A stretch of 9,088 nt of DNA from an uncultured Collinsella sp. (GCA_902475785.1 CABSAN010000073.1:1-9088); one strand, 5' to 3'; positions 1-6,339 are shown, numbered from the stretch's first letter. The notes: generated by a model from the letters alone, not told the origin. Translations and numbers: made by a program.

Positions 1-53
1 GTACCGCAAATCGCGCACTCTTTCTTCTCGAACATCTTGTCAAAGAAGCCCAT
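1..53 (-). CDS. Small zinc-ribbon protein, N-terminal fragment (DUF4428-like)
   Basis: Only the first 17 codons lie in the window; the gene runs off the left edge. The peptide reads MGFFDKMFEKKECAICG. This is a short amphipathic, lysine-rich head followed by a CxxC pair that would be half of a zinc ribbon. The head-plus-CxIC pattern resembles small Firmicutes and Actinobacteria proteins carrying a DUF4428 domain, often followed by a PH-like or SHOCT region. That assignment comes from memory of the family and rests on very little sequence. The ATG (53 to 51) is preceded by GGGAGG six bases upstream, which supports this start. Its function is unknown. Nothing on the other side of the window edge can be judged. 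Confidence 0.6.
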   Translation of the reverse strand, partial: MGFFDKMFEKKECAICG

Positions 54-61
54 GGTTGCCT

Positions 62-99
62 CCCATCAACTGGTAGCGTGTGTCACTTTTGATGATGGG
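62..99 (-). promoter_or_regulatory. 5'UTR hairpin that could cover the ribosome binding site
   Basis: On the minus strand CCCATCA (99-93) and TGATGGG (68-62) are perfect complements separated by 24 nt. The second arm includes the GGG of the GGGAGG ribosome binding site of the DUF4428-like gene. The pairing could modulate translation, but seven base pairs with a long loop is weak evidence. Confidence 0.25.
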
Positions 100-133
100 G
101 GAGTGCGCGATCCTTCGCGATACCCAGACGGCT

Positions 134-266
134 CAAGGAGTCTCCACAACTGGGACACATGGCCCATTTTTCATCCGACACATAGGGACACTCCTTGCTG
201 CGGGTAGTCATTGGGCACTCATTGGGGACGTACTTAAATGAGTGGCAGTTGGAGACACTCCTTGCC
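134..266. repeat. Cluster of REP-like hairpin units
   Basis: Four related short units lie here. An inverted copy of the 'TTGGGGACACTCCTTG' type lies at 134-152 (CAAGGAGTCTCCACAACTG) and a direct copy at 183-198 (AGGGACACTCCTTGC); together they could form one larger hairpin. A GGGGACGTACTT unit at 216-244 is flanked by perfect 8-nt arms, CACTCATT (216-223) and AATGAGTG (237-244). A further unit at 244-266 has the form GGCA...TGCC around TTGGAGACACTCC. A preceding GTAGTCATTGGG (204-215) matches the tail of the repeat block at 8657-8669. The order TAGTCATTGGG, then the GACGT unit, then the GACACTCCTTGC unit is the same as at 8657-8719. No protein-coding signal is seen. Confidence 0.7.
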
Positions 267-430
267 GAGCTAGAGGCCGCGCGTGTCCCTTCTGGTCCAT
301 GAGGCTCAAAACCGCGGTGTGACGTGAACGGCTGGGGTCAAATTTGCAGCATTTCGAGCTCGGCTTCGATATTGAGACTGGTTCTTTATTAAAATAGTTT
401 TCCAGACAATTGAGCGGCTGGGGGTTAACC
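267..430. other. Upstream region of the LuxR-type gene, no clear feature
   Basis: This is the rest of the gap between the repeat cluster and the regulator. It becomes AT-rich at about 380-405. TTGAGA (372-377) could be a -35 box, but no convincing -10 box lies at the right distance. No ORF or strong hairpin is visible. Confidence 0.4.
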
Positions 431-1975
431 ATGAGGGACATGGGAGACACAACCGCATATCTGCGTCGGGGCATTCGGGAGATTATATGCCTGGCGCTGT
501 TCTTCTTCACGTTTTTGGCGTGCGAGTATCTTTTTGATGCGCGCATGGCCGAGTTCGTGTCTCCGGACGAGGTTGTTATTTATGAGAGCCTTGCTATCGG
601 CGCGAGCGTGATTGGCTTTTTTGTGCGTCCTATTCTGTACTATCGCCGTCCCCATGCCATTGAAGCAACGAGTGACGTCACGGGCGTTTTGCTGGTGGCG
701 GCATTGCTGCTGTTGATTATGGCGGTTCAGGTTGAGGTGGTAATTGCCGGCGGTTTGGTGGCGTGCTGCGCGCTGGGCTACTGCGGATCGACTGCCCATG
801 CAAACTTTGCGCGGCGCTTTGCACGGACGCCCTGCTTGGCGCGTGCGGCTGCACTTTCCTACGCCATGGGCGTTCTGGTGCAGGTGCTCAACCACATGGT
901 GATGCCTGCCGGCATTCCTCAGCAGGCTGTTCTGGTCGTCTGCGCGATCGCGCAGGTGGCGTTGCTCCACGGTGCCCGACGCGCCAAGCTGCGCGACGAG
1001 TCCGATCCCAACTTTGAACCCAGTGCTGCCGGGCTTTCGGTAGATGCTCTGGAATATGGCGCCAAGTGGCATGACGATCCCGAGGCAAAGGCGGCATTCC
1101 GTCGCGCCGTAGTTCGCCTGACCGTGGCGACGGCGTATCTTTCCGGCGTATTCGCCGCTCTCAACGCGGGCTTCACGACCCTGCATGCTGTCGGAGCCGT
1201 CGATTTGGGCGATTGGCCGCGCCTGCTGCTTGTCGTGAGCTCGTTGGTCGCTGGCGCACTATTTGACCTGCACGGCCGCTCGTATATGAATATCGGCATG
1301 ACATGTGCCGCCATACTGTCCACGCTTTCGTTCTTTGTGCTCATCGTCGATGGCAATGGCGGCAACGAGCTTGCTGCCACGATCATCTTTTATCTGGGCT
1401 CGGGCTTTTTCGTGGTGTTCTTTACCACAAAATATGCCGCCGTCTCGCTCTATGCGCGCTGGTCATATTTTTGGCCGTGCATGGGTCGCGTCGTCAACAA
1501 CGTGTGCTCGATGTTCGTGACGGCGCCGGCAGTGGCGATCATCTCGAGTCAAAATGTGCTGGCTGCGGTCGGTGCGGCGCTCGTGATGTTTGTGGGCATT
1601 GCGATTACGCTGCTGGGGCAGTTGGGGCAACGAGCCGATGATGCCGTGATACGGGACGAGCTGGCGCTTGCCACCGATGACCTTGGTGGGGATCTTGCGC
1701 CCACATGCTCCGACCCCGAGCCCGTGGAGGCAGCGGAGCTCACGTCCGATGAACGCCTCGATGCTTTCGTCGCCACCTTTGGGCTTACAGAGCGCGAGCG
1801 CGATATTCTTGAGGTCTTGGTCGTTTCGGACCAGAGCGTTCAGGACATCGCCACAACGCTCTTCCTTTCGCGCTCCACGCTCTATCGCCACATTTCCTCG
1901 ATCAACAAAAAGGCCGGTACCGCCTCGCGTGTGGCCCTTATCAACTTCTTCTGGTCCTGGACACCCAAGGACTAG
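431..1975 (+). CDS. Membrane-bound LuxR-family transcriptional regulator (12-TM sensor + HTH)
   Basis: A 514-residue protein. The N-terminal three quarters is very hydrophobic, with about twelve predicted membrane segments (roughly residues 18-35, 50-68, 84-101, 103-118, 138-156, 164-180, 230-248, 264-279, 286-306, 315-333, 359-374, 377-397). They are split by a cytoplasmic loop at about 183-228. An acidic linker follows, then a C-terminal LuxR/GerE helix-turn-helix from about residue 452. It begins LTERERDILEVL and continues through DIATTLFLSRSTLYRHISSI. This MFS-like-sensor-plus-HTH layout is a large, mostly uncharacterised family in Coriobacteriia. Such proteins probably sense something at the membrane and regulate genes directly, but the ligand cannot be read from sequence. 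The ATG at 431 is preferred: GGGGG sits six bases upstream, whereas the in-frame TTG at 410 has no ribosome binding site. An ATG at 440 is also possible. Its target genes are unknown; mgtA is convergent, so it is not an obvious partner. Confidence 0.88.
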   Translation: MRDMGDTTAYLRRGIREIICLALFFFTFLACEYLFDARMAEFVSPDEVVIYESLAIGASVIGFFVRPILYYRRPHAIEATSDVTGVLLVAALLLLIMAVQVEVVIAGGLVACCALGYCGSTAHANFARRFARTPCLARAAALSYAMGVLVQVLNHMVMPAGIPQQAVLVVCAIAQVALLHGARRAKLRDESDPNFEPSAAGLSVDALEYGAKWHDDPEAKAAFRRAVVRLTVATAYLSGVFAALNAGFTTLHAVGAVDLGDWPRLLLVVSSLVAGALFDLHGRSYMNIGMTCAAILSTLSFFVLIVDGNGGNELAATIIFYLGSGFFVVFFTTKYAAVSLYARWSYFWPCMGRVVNNVCSMFVTAPAVAIISSQNVLAAVGAALVMFVGIAITLLGQLGQRADDAVIRDELALATDDLGGDLAPTCSDPEPVEAAELTSDERLDAFVATFGLTERERDILEVLVVSDQSVQDIATTLFLSRSTLYRHISSINKKAGTASRVALINFFWSWTPKD

Positions 1976-1989
1976 CTAATCCCCCAATA

Positions 1990-2056
1990 AGTTGCGGTGG
2001 AATAGTCCCTAAATTAAAGTCACGGGGCTTTAAACAGGAACTATTTCACCGCAACT
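1990..2056. repeat. Large imperfect palindrome between convergent genes
   Basis: The 17-nt arms AGTTGCGGTGGAATAGT (1990-2006) and ACTATTTCACCGCAACT (2040-2056) pair with a single G/T exception. Inside, TTAAAG (2014-2019) pairs with CTTTAA (2028-2033) around an 8-nt loop. It begins 14 nt after the regulator's stop codon and ends 94 nt from the mgtA stop, so it could stop transcription from both sides. It lacks a T-tract, so it is not a canonical terminator. The strong symmetry and position suggest a dispersed palindromic repeat that serves as a bidirectional end signal; this is inference. Confidence 0.65.
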
Positions 2057-2068
2057 GCTGAGGGGATA

Positions 2069-2128
2069 GGCTGCGGCAGCGGCAGAGGCAACGGCGTCGG
2101 CAGCTGCGGTAGCGGTAACGGCAGCTGG
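2069..2128. repeat. Degenerate hexanucleotide repeat (GGCNNC)n
   Basis: Starting at 2069 there are six consecutive hexamers of the form GGCNNC or close to it (GGCTGC, GGCAGC, GGCAGA, GGCAAC, GGCGTC, GGCAGC), followed by CGGT/CGGC-rich units. The tract lies 22-82 nt past the mgtA stop codon. On the minus strand one frame gives Leu-Pro alternation, but that frame is not the mgtA frame and has no start signal, so it is treated as non-coding. Confidence 0.5.
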
Positions 2129-2150
2129 CGGGGTGTTTTCCGTCTGCTCG

Positions 2151-4919
2151 CTACAGTAGCTCGCCGTGGCGTGCAATGTAGCGGCGCTTTGCCAGCTGGG
2201 TGAGCGTGATGTAGGCGGTGACGATGCCGATGAGCAGCGCGAAAAAGCCCGCGGGCAGTGTCATGAGGCCGAGCGCATCGGCGATGGGGCTTGCCGGCAG
2301 CCAGGTGACGAGCGCCAGACCCAGCACGGTGAGAACGCACAGTGCGGGCGCGGCGTGGTCGCGCGGGCTCGGCAGATGCGGGGAGCGCAGCATGTGGACC
2401 ACGAGTGTCTGCGACCACATGGACTCGACAAACCAGCTACTCTGGAAGATCGCCGCAAAGGCCGCCATGCCCGTGACGTTGCCCGCGGCGGCAAGCTCGG
2501 CCCAGCTCGCGCCCACGGCGGCGGGGCACACCACAAAGAAGAGCGCGGCGAAAGTCACGATATCAAACAGTGAGCTCACGGGGCCCAGTTCGAGCATAAA
2601 GCCCTTGATGGACGCAGCGTCCCAAGCGCGCGGGCGTGCGGTCCAGGTGTCGTCGACGGTGTCCCACGGCAGCGCGATGCACACGATCTCGTAGACCAGC
2701 GACAGCAGCACCAGCTGCAGAGCGCTCATGGGCAAAAACGGCAAGAACAGGCTCGCGACGGTCACGGACAGCACGTTGCCAAAGTTGGAGCTCACTGTGG
2801 TCTTGAGGTACTTGAGCAGGTTGCCGTAGGTGCGGCGGCCTTCGATGATGCCGCGCTCGAGCACGCCCAGGTCCTTCTGAAGCAAGATGATATCGGCGGA
2901 TTCCTTGGCAATGTCGACGGCGGAGTCGACCGAGATGCCGCAGTCGCTCGCGCGCATGGCGGCGGCGTCGTTGATGCCGTCGCCCATAAAGCCTACGGTG
3001 TGGCCGAGCAGCTCGCGCATGACGCGCACCAGGCGTGCCTTCTGCAGCGGCGAGAGCTTGGCAAAGAGATGGGTTTTCTCGGCTCGCTCGGCAAGCTCGG
3101 TGTCATCGAGCGCATCGATCTCGGAGCCGAGCAAGACGTTGCTCGCGTCGATGCCGATCTGCTCGCAGACGGTGGCGGCGACGCGGTCGTTGTCGCCGGT
3201 CAGGACCTTGACCGCCACGCCCTTGGCCTCGAGGGTGGCGACGGCGCCCGCGGCACTTGCTTTGGGTGGATCGAGGAAGGCCAAAAAGCCCATCAGCACC
3301 ATGTCGCATTCGTCGGCGATGCTAAACTCGCCCACGCAGCGCGGGTCGGTTTTCTGCGCCACGGCAATCACGCGCAGGCCCTCGGCGTTAAGATCGGCGA
3401 CCTGCTTGCGAATCTGGGCGAGCTTGTCTTCGGCGAGTGGCCGGGCGATACCGTTGACCTCGACAAAGGAGCAGATCTCGAGCATTTCCTCGGCAGCTCC
3501 CTTGGTAACCATCTGGGTTTTGCCCTGGGCGTCGGAGACAACTACGCTCAGGCGACGGCGCGAGAAATCGAAGGGAACCTCGTCGACCTTGGTGTAACGG
3601 TCGCGCAGGCTCTGGCCCAGCATGGAATCGGGCGCGACGGTCGAGGGCGTCACATCGGAACGGTCGATAACGGCCAGGTCGATAAGGTTTTTGAGGCCGG
3701 TCTGGAAGAAGCTGTTCAAAAACGCATGGCGCAGCACGCGTGTGTCCTCGTTGCCGTCGGTATTGAGGTAGCGCTCGAGCACGATGCAGTCTTCGGTGAG
3801 GGTGCCGGTCTTGTCGCAGCACAGGACGTCCATGGCACCCAGGTTTTGAATCGCCGGCAGCTCCTTGACGATAACCTGGCGACGGGCGAGGTCCTTGGCG
3901 CCCTGTGACAGGCTCGTGGTCACGATGACGGGAAGCATCTGCGGCGTGATGCCCACGCCCACGCTCGTGGCGAACAGCAGCGCGTCGATGACGTTGCCCT
4001 TGGTGGCGGCGTTGATGGCAAAGACGGCCGGCGCCATAACGAGCATGAGGCGTACGAGCAACATGGAGACGCTCGAGACACCGCGGTCAAACGCGCTCTT
4101 CTCGCCGCGCCCGTTGAGCATCTTGGCGATGCTGCCCAGGTAAGTGTCCGAGCCGGTGGCTACGACAAGCGCCATGGCGGTGCCGTTTTGCACGGAGGTG
4201 CCGGTAAAGACGATGTTCTTGCAGGCAGAGAGTGGCAGCGCGGAGCCGTCGGCACCCTCGACGACGGTGATGGCAGCTGTCTTCTCGACGGCCTCGCTCT
4301 CGCCGGTGAGCGCGGACTCGATCACAAACAGATCGCGCGCGGTGATGATGCGGGCATCGGCCGGCACCATATCGCCGGCAGAGAGACGGATCACATCGCC
4401 GGGGACGAGCTCGTCGAAGGGGATCTCGACGCGCCCGCCGTCGCGCAGGGCGGTGCAAGTGTTGGAGACCAGGTCCTTGAGGGCCTCTGCCGCATTGCCG
4501 CTGCGGGCTTCCTGGATAAACTTCATGCCGCCCGATACCAGCAGCATGATGCCGATGACGATGACCGTGGAGGGGTCGCGCTGCGGCTCGGGCACGGCGA
4601 GCACGTCGATGTAGAGCGAGACCAGCGCGAGCGCGGCGAGGATGCCGGCGAAGGGATCGATGAAGGCGTCGGCGATGCGGTGGGCGAGCGTCTTGGTCGG
4701 TGCCTCGATGGTGTTGGGGCCGGAGGCGTCCAGGCGCTCGGTTGCCTGCTCGGCGGTGAGGCCGTTTGCCGTGGCGTCGAGCAGTACGAGGGCGTCCTCG
4801 GCACTATGGGTGGCGGCGAATATGGTGTTCTTGGACAGGCCGGTGTGAGCGGCAGGGCGCGCCGTGCGGCGGCGCTTGGAGATAGCTTCGAGTACCGTGG
4901 CGGTTTTGAGCATCAGCAT
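2151..4919 (-). CDS. mgtA: Magnesium-translocating P-type ATPase
   Basis: A 922-residue inner-membrane pump that imports Mg2+ using ATP (P-type, class IIIB). Visible signatures are: a cation-ATPase N-terminal region (about 40-85); the actuator-domain TGES at 205-208; the membrane TPQMLP at 325-330; the phosphorylation motif DKTGTLT with the acceptor Asp near residue 369; the nucleotide-binding KGA at about 473; TGDND at 574-578; and GDGIND at 646-651. Beyond these, NLLKYLKTTVSSNFGNV and FVESMWSQTLVVHM are hallmarks of MgtA/MgtB rather than Ca2+ or Na+ pumps. Length and C-terminus (ARHGELL) fit the family. The start is set by AAGGAGGA five to six bases before the ATG at 4919; the in-frame TTG at 4970 lacks a ribosome binding site. 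No frameshift is seen. The long upstream leader with a short ORF and hairpin suggests post-initiation control, as is known for enterobacterial mgtA, but the sequences are not alike. Confidence 0.96.
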   Translation of the reverse strand: MLMLKTATVLEAISKRRRTARPAAHTGLSKNTIFAATHSAEDALVLLDATANGLTAEQATERLDASGPNTIEAPTKTLAHRIADAFIDPFAGILAALALVSLYIDVLAVPEPQRDPSTVIVIGIMLLVSGGMKFIQEARSGNAAEALKDLVSNTCTALRDGGRVEIPFDELVPGDVIRLSAGDMVPADARIITARDLFVIESALTGESEAVEKTAAITVVEGADGSALPLSACKNIVFTGTSVQNGTAMALVVATGSDTYLGSIAKMLNGRGEKSAFDRGVSSVSMLLVRLMLVMAPAVFAINAATKGNVIDALLFATSVGVGITPQMLPVIVTTSLSQGAKDLARRQVIVKELPAIQNLGAMDVLCCDKTGTLTEDCIVLERYLNTDGNEDTRVLRHAFLNSFFQTGLKNLIDLAVIDRSDVTPSTVAPDSMLGQSLRDRYTKVDEVPFDFSRRRLSVVVSDAQGKTQMVTKGAAEEMLEICSFVEVNGIARPLAEDKLAQIRKQVADLNAEGLRVIAVAQKTDPRCVGEFSIADECDMVLMGFLAFLDPPKASAAGAVATLEAKGVAVKVLTGDNDRVAATVCEQIGIDASNVLLGSEIDALDDTELAERAEKTHLFAKLSPLQKARLVRVMRELLGHTVGFMGDGINDAAAMRASDCGISVDSAVDIAKESADIILLQKDLGVLERGIIEGRRTYGNLLKYLKTTVSSNFGNVLSVTVASLFLPFLPMSALQLVLLSLVYEIVCIALPWDTVDDTWTARPRAWDAASIKGFMLELGPVSSLFDIVTFAALFFVVCPAAVGASWAELAAAGNVTGMAAFAAIFQSSWFVESMWSQTLVVHMLRSPHLPSPRDHAAPALCVLTVLGLALVTWLPASPIADALGLMTLPAGFFALLIGIVTAYITLTQLAKRRYIARHGELL

Positions 4920-5002
4920 AGGGTCCTCCTTGTCGAAGGGAGTTAGCGTACGTGTCGTATTGAATTGCAAAAAACCTAGATGTCGCTCACGTCATGCTCG
5001 CG

Positions 5003-5062
5003 AACCACCACAAAGGGGGCAGGCATCTTTGTGGTGGTTTTGACGATCTGTTGTTGGTGGTT
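5003..5062 (-). promoter_or_regulatory. mgtA leader hairpin with competing upstream arm
   Basis: In the mgtA transcript, AACCACCACAAAG (5039-5027) pairs perfectly over 13 bp with CTTTGTGGTGGTT (5015-5003) around an 11-nt loop. Outside it, CGTCA and TGACG can extend the stem across an asymmetric internal loop. A second AACCACCA (5062-5055) lies just upstream, starting within the stop codon of the short leader ORF, and could compete for the same GGTGGTT arm with 8 bp. A ribosome at that stop codon would mask the competitor. A T6 run (4974-4969) follows 29 nt after the stem, so it does not form a classic terminator. The effect on mgtA expression is inferred, not shown. Confidence 0.5.
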
Positions 5063-5132
5063 ATGCGGATGCGGAGTCCTCGCGGCGTGCCGAGGGCGAC
5101 ATGCAGGTTTTTCGACTAGGACTGCCTTCCAT
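5061..5132 (-). CDS. Putative 23-aa leader peptide upstream of mgtA
   Basis: A short ORF in the mgtA leader, ending 141 nt before the mgtA start. It has a near-ideal ribosome binding site, TAGGAGGTG, placed about six bases before the ATG; this is stronger than most in the window. The peptide starts MEGSPSRKTC and ends DSASA; it is hydrophilic, contains Ser/Pro/Arg, and has no membrane or signal features. Codons 4-8 (AGT CCT AGT CGA AAA) are uncommon in this GC-rich genome and might slow ribosomes. Enterobacterial mgtA also has a short leader ORF (MgtL) with prolines and acidic residues near its N-terminus, so an analogous role is plausible, but there is no clear sequence similarity. It could also be a chance ORF, although the ribosome binding site and the position next to the hairpin argue against that. 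Confidence 0.5.
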   Translation of the reverse strand: MEGSPSRKTCMSPSARREDSASA

Positions 5133-5199
5133 GGCACACCTCCTAAAGGCTGAGCGCAGCGCGCTTTGGGTATCTCGTACCCCTTTTTAATCCGCCCGT

Positions 5200-5228
5200 A
5201 TTCTTGATGAGGGGGTTTGACATGTCAA
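5200..5228 (-). promoter_or_regulatory. Candidate mgtA promoter
   Basis: On the minus strand a perfect -35 box TTGACA (5228-5223) is followed after 17 nt by AAGAAT (5205-5200), a weak -10 box. A start near 5193 would give a leader of about 270 nt containing the short ORF and the hairpin. A small hairpin, GGGTA/TACCC (5168-5182), lies early in that leader. Confidence 0.4.
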
Positions 5229-5232
5229 CCCC
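5212..5232. promoter_or_regulatory. Palindrome over the mgtA -35 box (operator candidate)
   Basis: GGGG-TT(T)-GACATGTC-AA-CCCC is an inverted repeat centred on the perfect palindrome GACATGTC (5219-5226), with one extra T on the left side. It overlaps the -35 box of the proposed mgtA promoter and lies in the divergent mgtA-pyrE region, as expected for a repressor site. No regulator can be named. Confidence 0.45.
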
Positions 5233-5318
5233 ATTGTTCGGAAAACCATTCCCTCTGACAAAGCCTTTACAGAATGCCGTGGCCCCAAAGCGCGCCCGCA
5301 TCGACGCTTCGCCTGCGC

Positions 5319-5353
5319 TAAACTGGAAAGCACGTACGCGATTACGAGAGGAG
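5319..5353 (+). promoter_or_regulatory. Possible pyrE -10 box and ribosome binding site
   Basis: TAAACT (5319-5324) in the context GCGCTAAACTGG fits an extended -10 box, but no matching -35 box is seen. AGAGGAG (5347-5353) lies six bases before the pyrE ATG and decides that start. No clear pyrimidine-type attenuator or PyrR box was recognised in the short leader. Confidence 0.3.
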
Positions 5354-5358
5354 CCCGC

Positions 5359-6042
5359 ATGGAGGCTTACAAGCAAGAGTTCATCAAGTTTATGGTCGAG
5401 TCCGACGTCCTTAAGTTCGGCAGCTTTACGCTCAAGAGCGGCCGTCAGTCCCCGTTCTTTATGAACGCCGGTGCTTACGTGACGGGCTACCAGCTCAAGA
5501 AGCTGGGCGAGTATTACGCCCAGGCCATCCACGATAACTTTGGCGACGACTTTGACGTGCTGTTTGGGCCGGCCTACAAGGGCATTCCCCTGGCCGTCGT
5601 GACCGCGATTGCCTACCACGAGCTGTACGGCAAGGAGGTCAAGTACTGCTGTGACCGCAAGGAGGCCAAGGACCATGGCGCCGACAAGGGCAACCTGCTG
5701 GGTTATGAGCCCAAGGACGGCGACCGCGTGGTCATGGTCGAGGACGTCACCACCAGCGGCAAGTCCATCGACGAGACCTATCCCAAGGTTAAGGCTGCTG
5801 CCGACGTCGAAATCAAGGGCCTGATCGTGTCCCTCAACCGCATGGAGGTCGGCAAGGGCGGCGTGACCACCGCGCAGAAGGAGATCGAGGCAAAGTACGG
5901 TTTCCCCGTCGCGAGCATTGTTTCCATGGCCGAGGTCGTCGAGACCCTCTACAACCACGAGATCGACGGCAAGGTTGTCATCGATGACGAGCTCAAGACC
6001 GCCATCGACGCCTACTACGAGCAGTACGGAGCTCGGGAGTAG
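5359..6042 (+). CDS. pyrE: Orotate phosphoribosyltransferase
   Basis: A 227-residue cytoplasmic enzyme that joins orotate to PRPP to give orotidine 5'-monophosphate, the fifth step of de novo pyrimidine synthesis. Visible features are the N-terminal substrate strand FTLKSGRQSPFF (23-34), which includes the conserved Lys26; the core DVLFGPAYKGIPLA (66-79); the catalytic loop DRKEAKDHG (99-107) with Arg/Lys/His residues that contact PRPP; and the PRPP-binding motif VVMVEDVTTSGKS (124-136). The length is slightly above the E. coli enzyme and resembles the clostridial type. The start is fixed by AGAGGAG six bases upstream. It is divergent from mgtA and stands alone, without other pyr genes in the window. 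The structured repeat at 6046 begins four bases after its stop codon, so it would lie in the 3'UTR. Confidence 0.96.
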   Translation: MEAYKQEFIKFMVESDVLKFGSFTLKSGRQSPFFMNAGAYVTGYQLKKLGEYYAQAIHDNFGDDFDVLFGPAYKGIPLAVVTAIAYHELYGKEVKYCCDRKEAKDHGADKGNLLGYEPKDGDRVVMVEDVTTSGKSIDETYPKVKAAADVEIKGLIVSLNRMEVGKGGVTTAQKEIEAKYGFPVASIVSMAEVVETLYNHEIDGKVVIDDELKTAIDAYYEQYGARE

Positions 6043-6045
6043 GTA

Positions 6046-6232
6046 GTTACGCGGGCTTACCAACCCGCGTAACCAGTTGACGCTGCAAGCCCGCCAGAGC
6101 GGCAATCTGCCTTTCAACTTCGGCGGCATGACCAGAAGGTCAATGCCGCCTCGTTTCAAGGCACCTTGCTCGCTCTGGCGGGCTTTCGCTGTCGTTGCCA
6201 AAACATCGGCGTTGCCGGGGTGGTCATTGGGG
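6046..6232 (+). repeat. 187-nt multi-hairpin element, copy A
   Basis: First of two copies (the other at 8483). Hairpin 1 is GTTACGCGGG (6046-6055) paired with CCCGCGTAAC (6064-6073), 10 bp with an 8-nt loop. A conserved linker CAGTTGACGCTGC (6074-6086) follows. Hairpin 2 has 15-bp perfect arms, AAGCCCGCCAGAGCG (6087-6101) and CGCTCTGGCGGGCTT (6171-6185), and continues inward with GCAA/TTGC and TGCC/GGCA. It encloses conserved TTCAA and TTTCA strands and an apical hairpin GGCGGCAT-GACC-AGAA-GGTC-A-ATGCCGCC (6122-6150), in which one base bulges. The tail holds TCGCTGTC, CGGCGTTGCC and TCATTGGGG. It has no ORF. It may be a structured RNA in the pyrE 3'UTR, a complex terminator, or a non-autonomous mobile repeat. 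Confidence 0.8.
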
Positions 6233-6303
6233 ACGTTCTTAGATGGCTAGTCACCGGGGACGTTCTTGTTTGACTAGTCGTTTAAGAACGTCCCCAATGA
6301 CTA
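6222..6303. repeat. REP-like unit cluster with inverted copy
   Basis: Two direct units and one inverted unit. The first is GGTCATTGGGGACGTTCTTA (6222-6241), fused to the tail of the 187-nt element. The second, CTAGTCA-CCGGGGACGTTCTTGTT-TGACTAG (6247-6277), is a hairpin with 7-bp perfect arms. The third, TTAAGAACGTCCCCAATGACTA (6282-6303), is the reverse complement of the first, so the whole block can fold into one large cruciform or hairpin. The conserved core is GGGGACGTTCTT. Confidence 0.75.
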
Positions 6304-6339
6304 ATCACCACATGTGAGCCTGGCCTCCTGCGTCAGATT

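Noticed and set aside
425..1186. Minus-strand open frame opposite the LuxR-type gene
   Set aside because: It is a shadow of the regulator: rich in Arg/Gln/His, with no domain or plausible start signal.
1976..2150. Frameshifted proline-rich MgtA tail
   Set aside because: The in-frame MgtA end (ARHGELL, stop at 2153-2151) matches the family's natural C-terminus, so no frameshift is needed.
3000..3908. Plus-strand open frame of 302 codons opposite mgtA, and similar frames at 2166-2694, 2887-3597 and 4188-4946
   Set aside because: All lie on the strand opposite mgtA, which carries every P-type ATPase motif; none has a recognisable domain.
4920..4970. N-terminal extension of MgtA from a TTG at 4970
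   Set aside because: AAGGAGGA sits at the ideal distance from the ATG at 4919, while the TTG has no ribosome binding site and the added residues are not MgtA-like.
4920..5200. M-box (ykoK) Mg2+ riboswitch upstream of mgtA
   Set aside because: The leader does not show the multi-stem consensus I would expect. The short ORF with competing arms explains the region better, though a covariance search was not possible.
5204..5464. Plus-strand ORF starting before pyrE (MMRGFDMSTPL...)
   Set aside because: It overlaps the first 106 bases of pyrE out of frame, has no good ribosome binding site, and becomes Ser/Arg-rich as a shadow frame.
5143..6201. Minus-strand open frame of 352 codons opposite pyrE
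   Set aside because: It is antisense to a well-recognised pyrE, has the Val/Leu-rich composition of a GC-rich shadow frame, and shows no domain.
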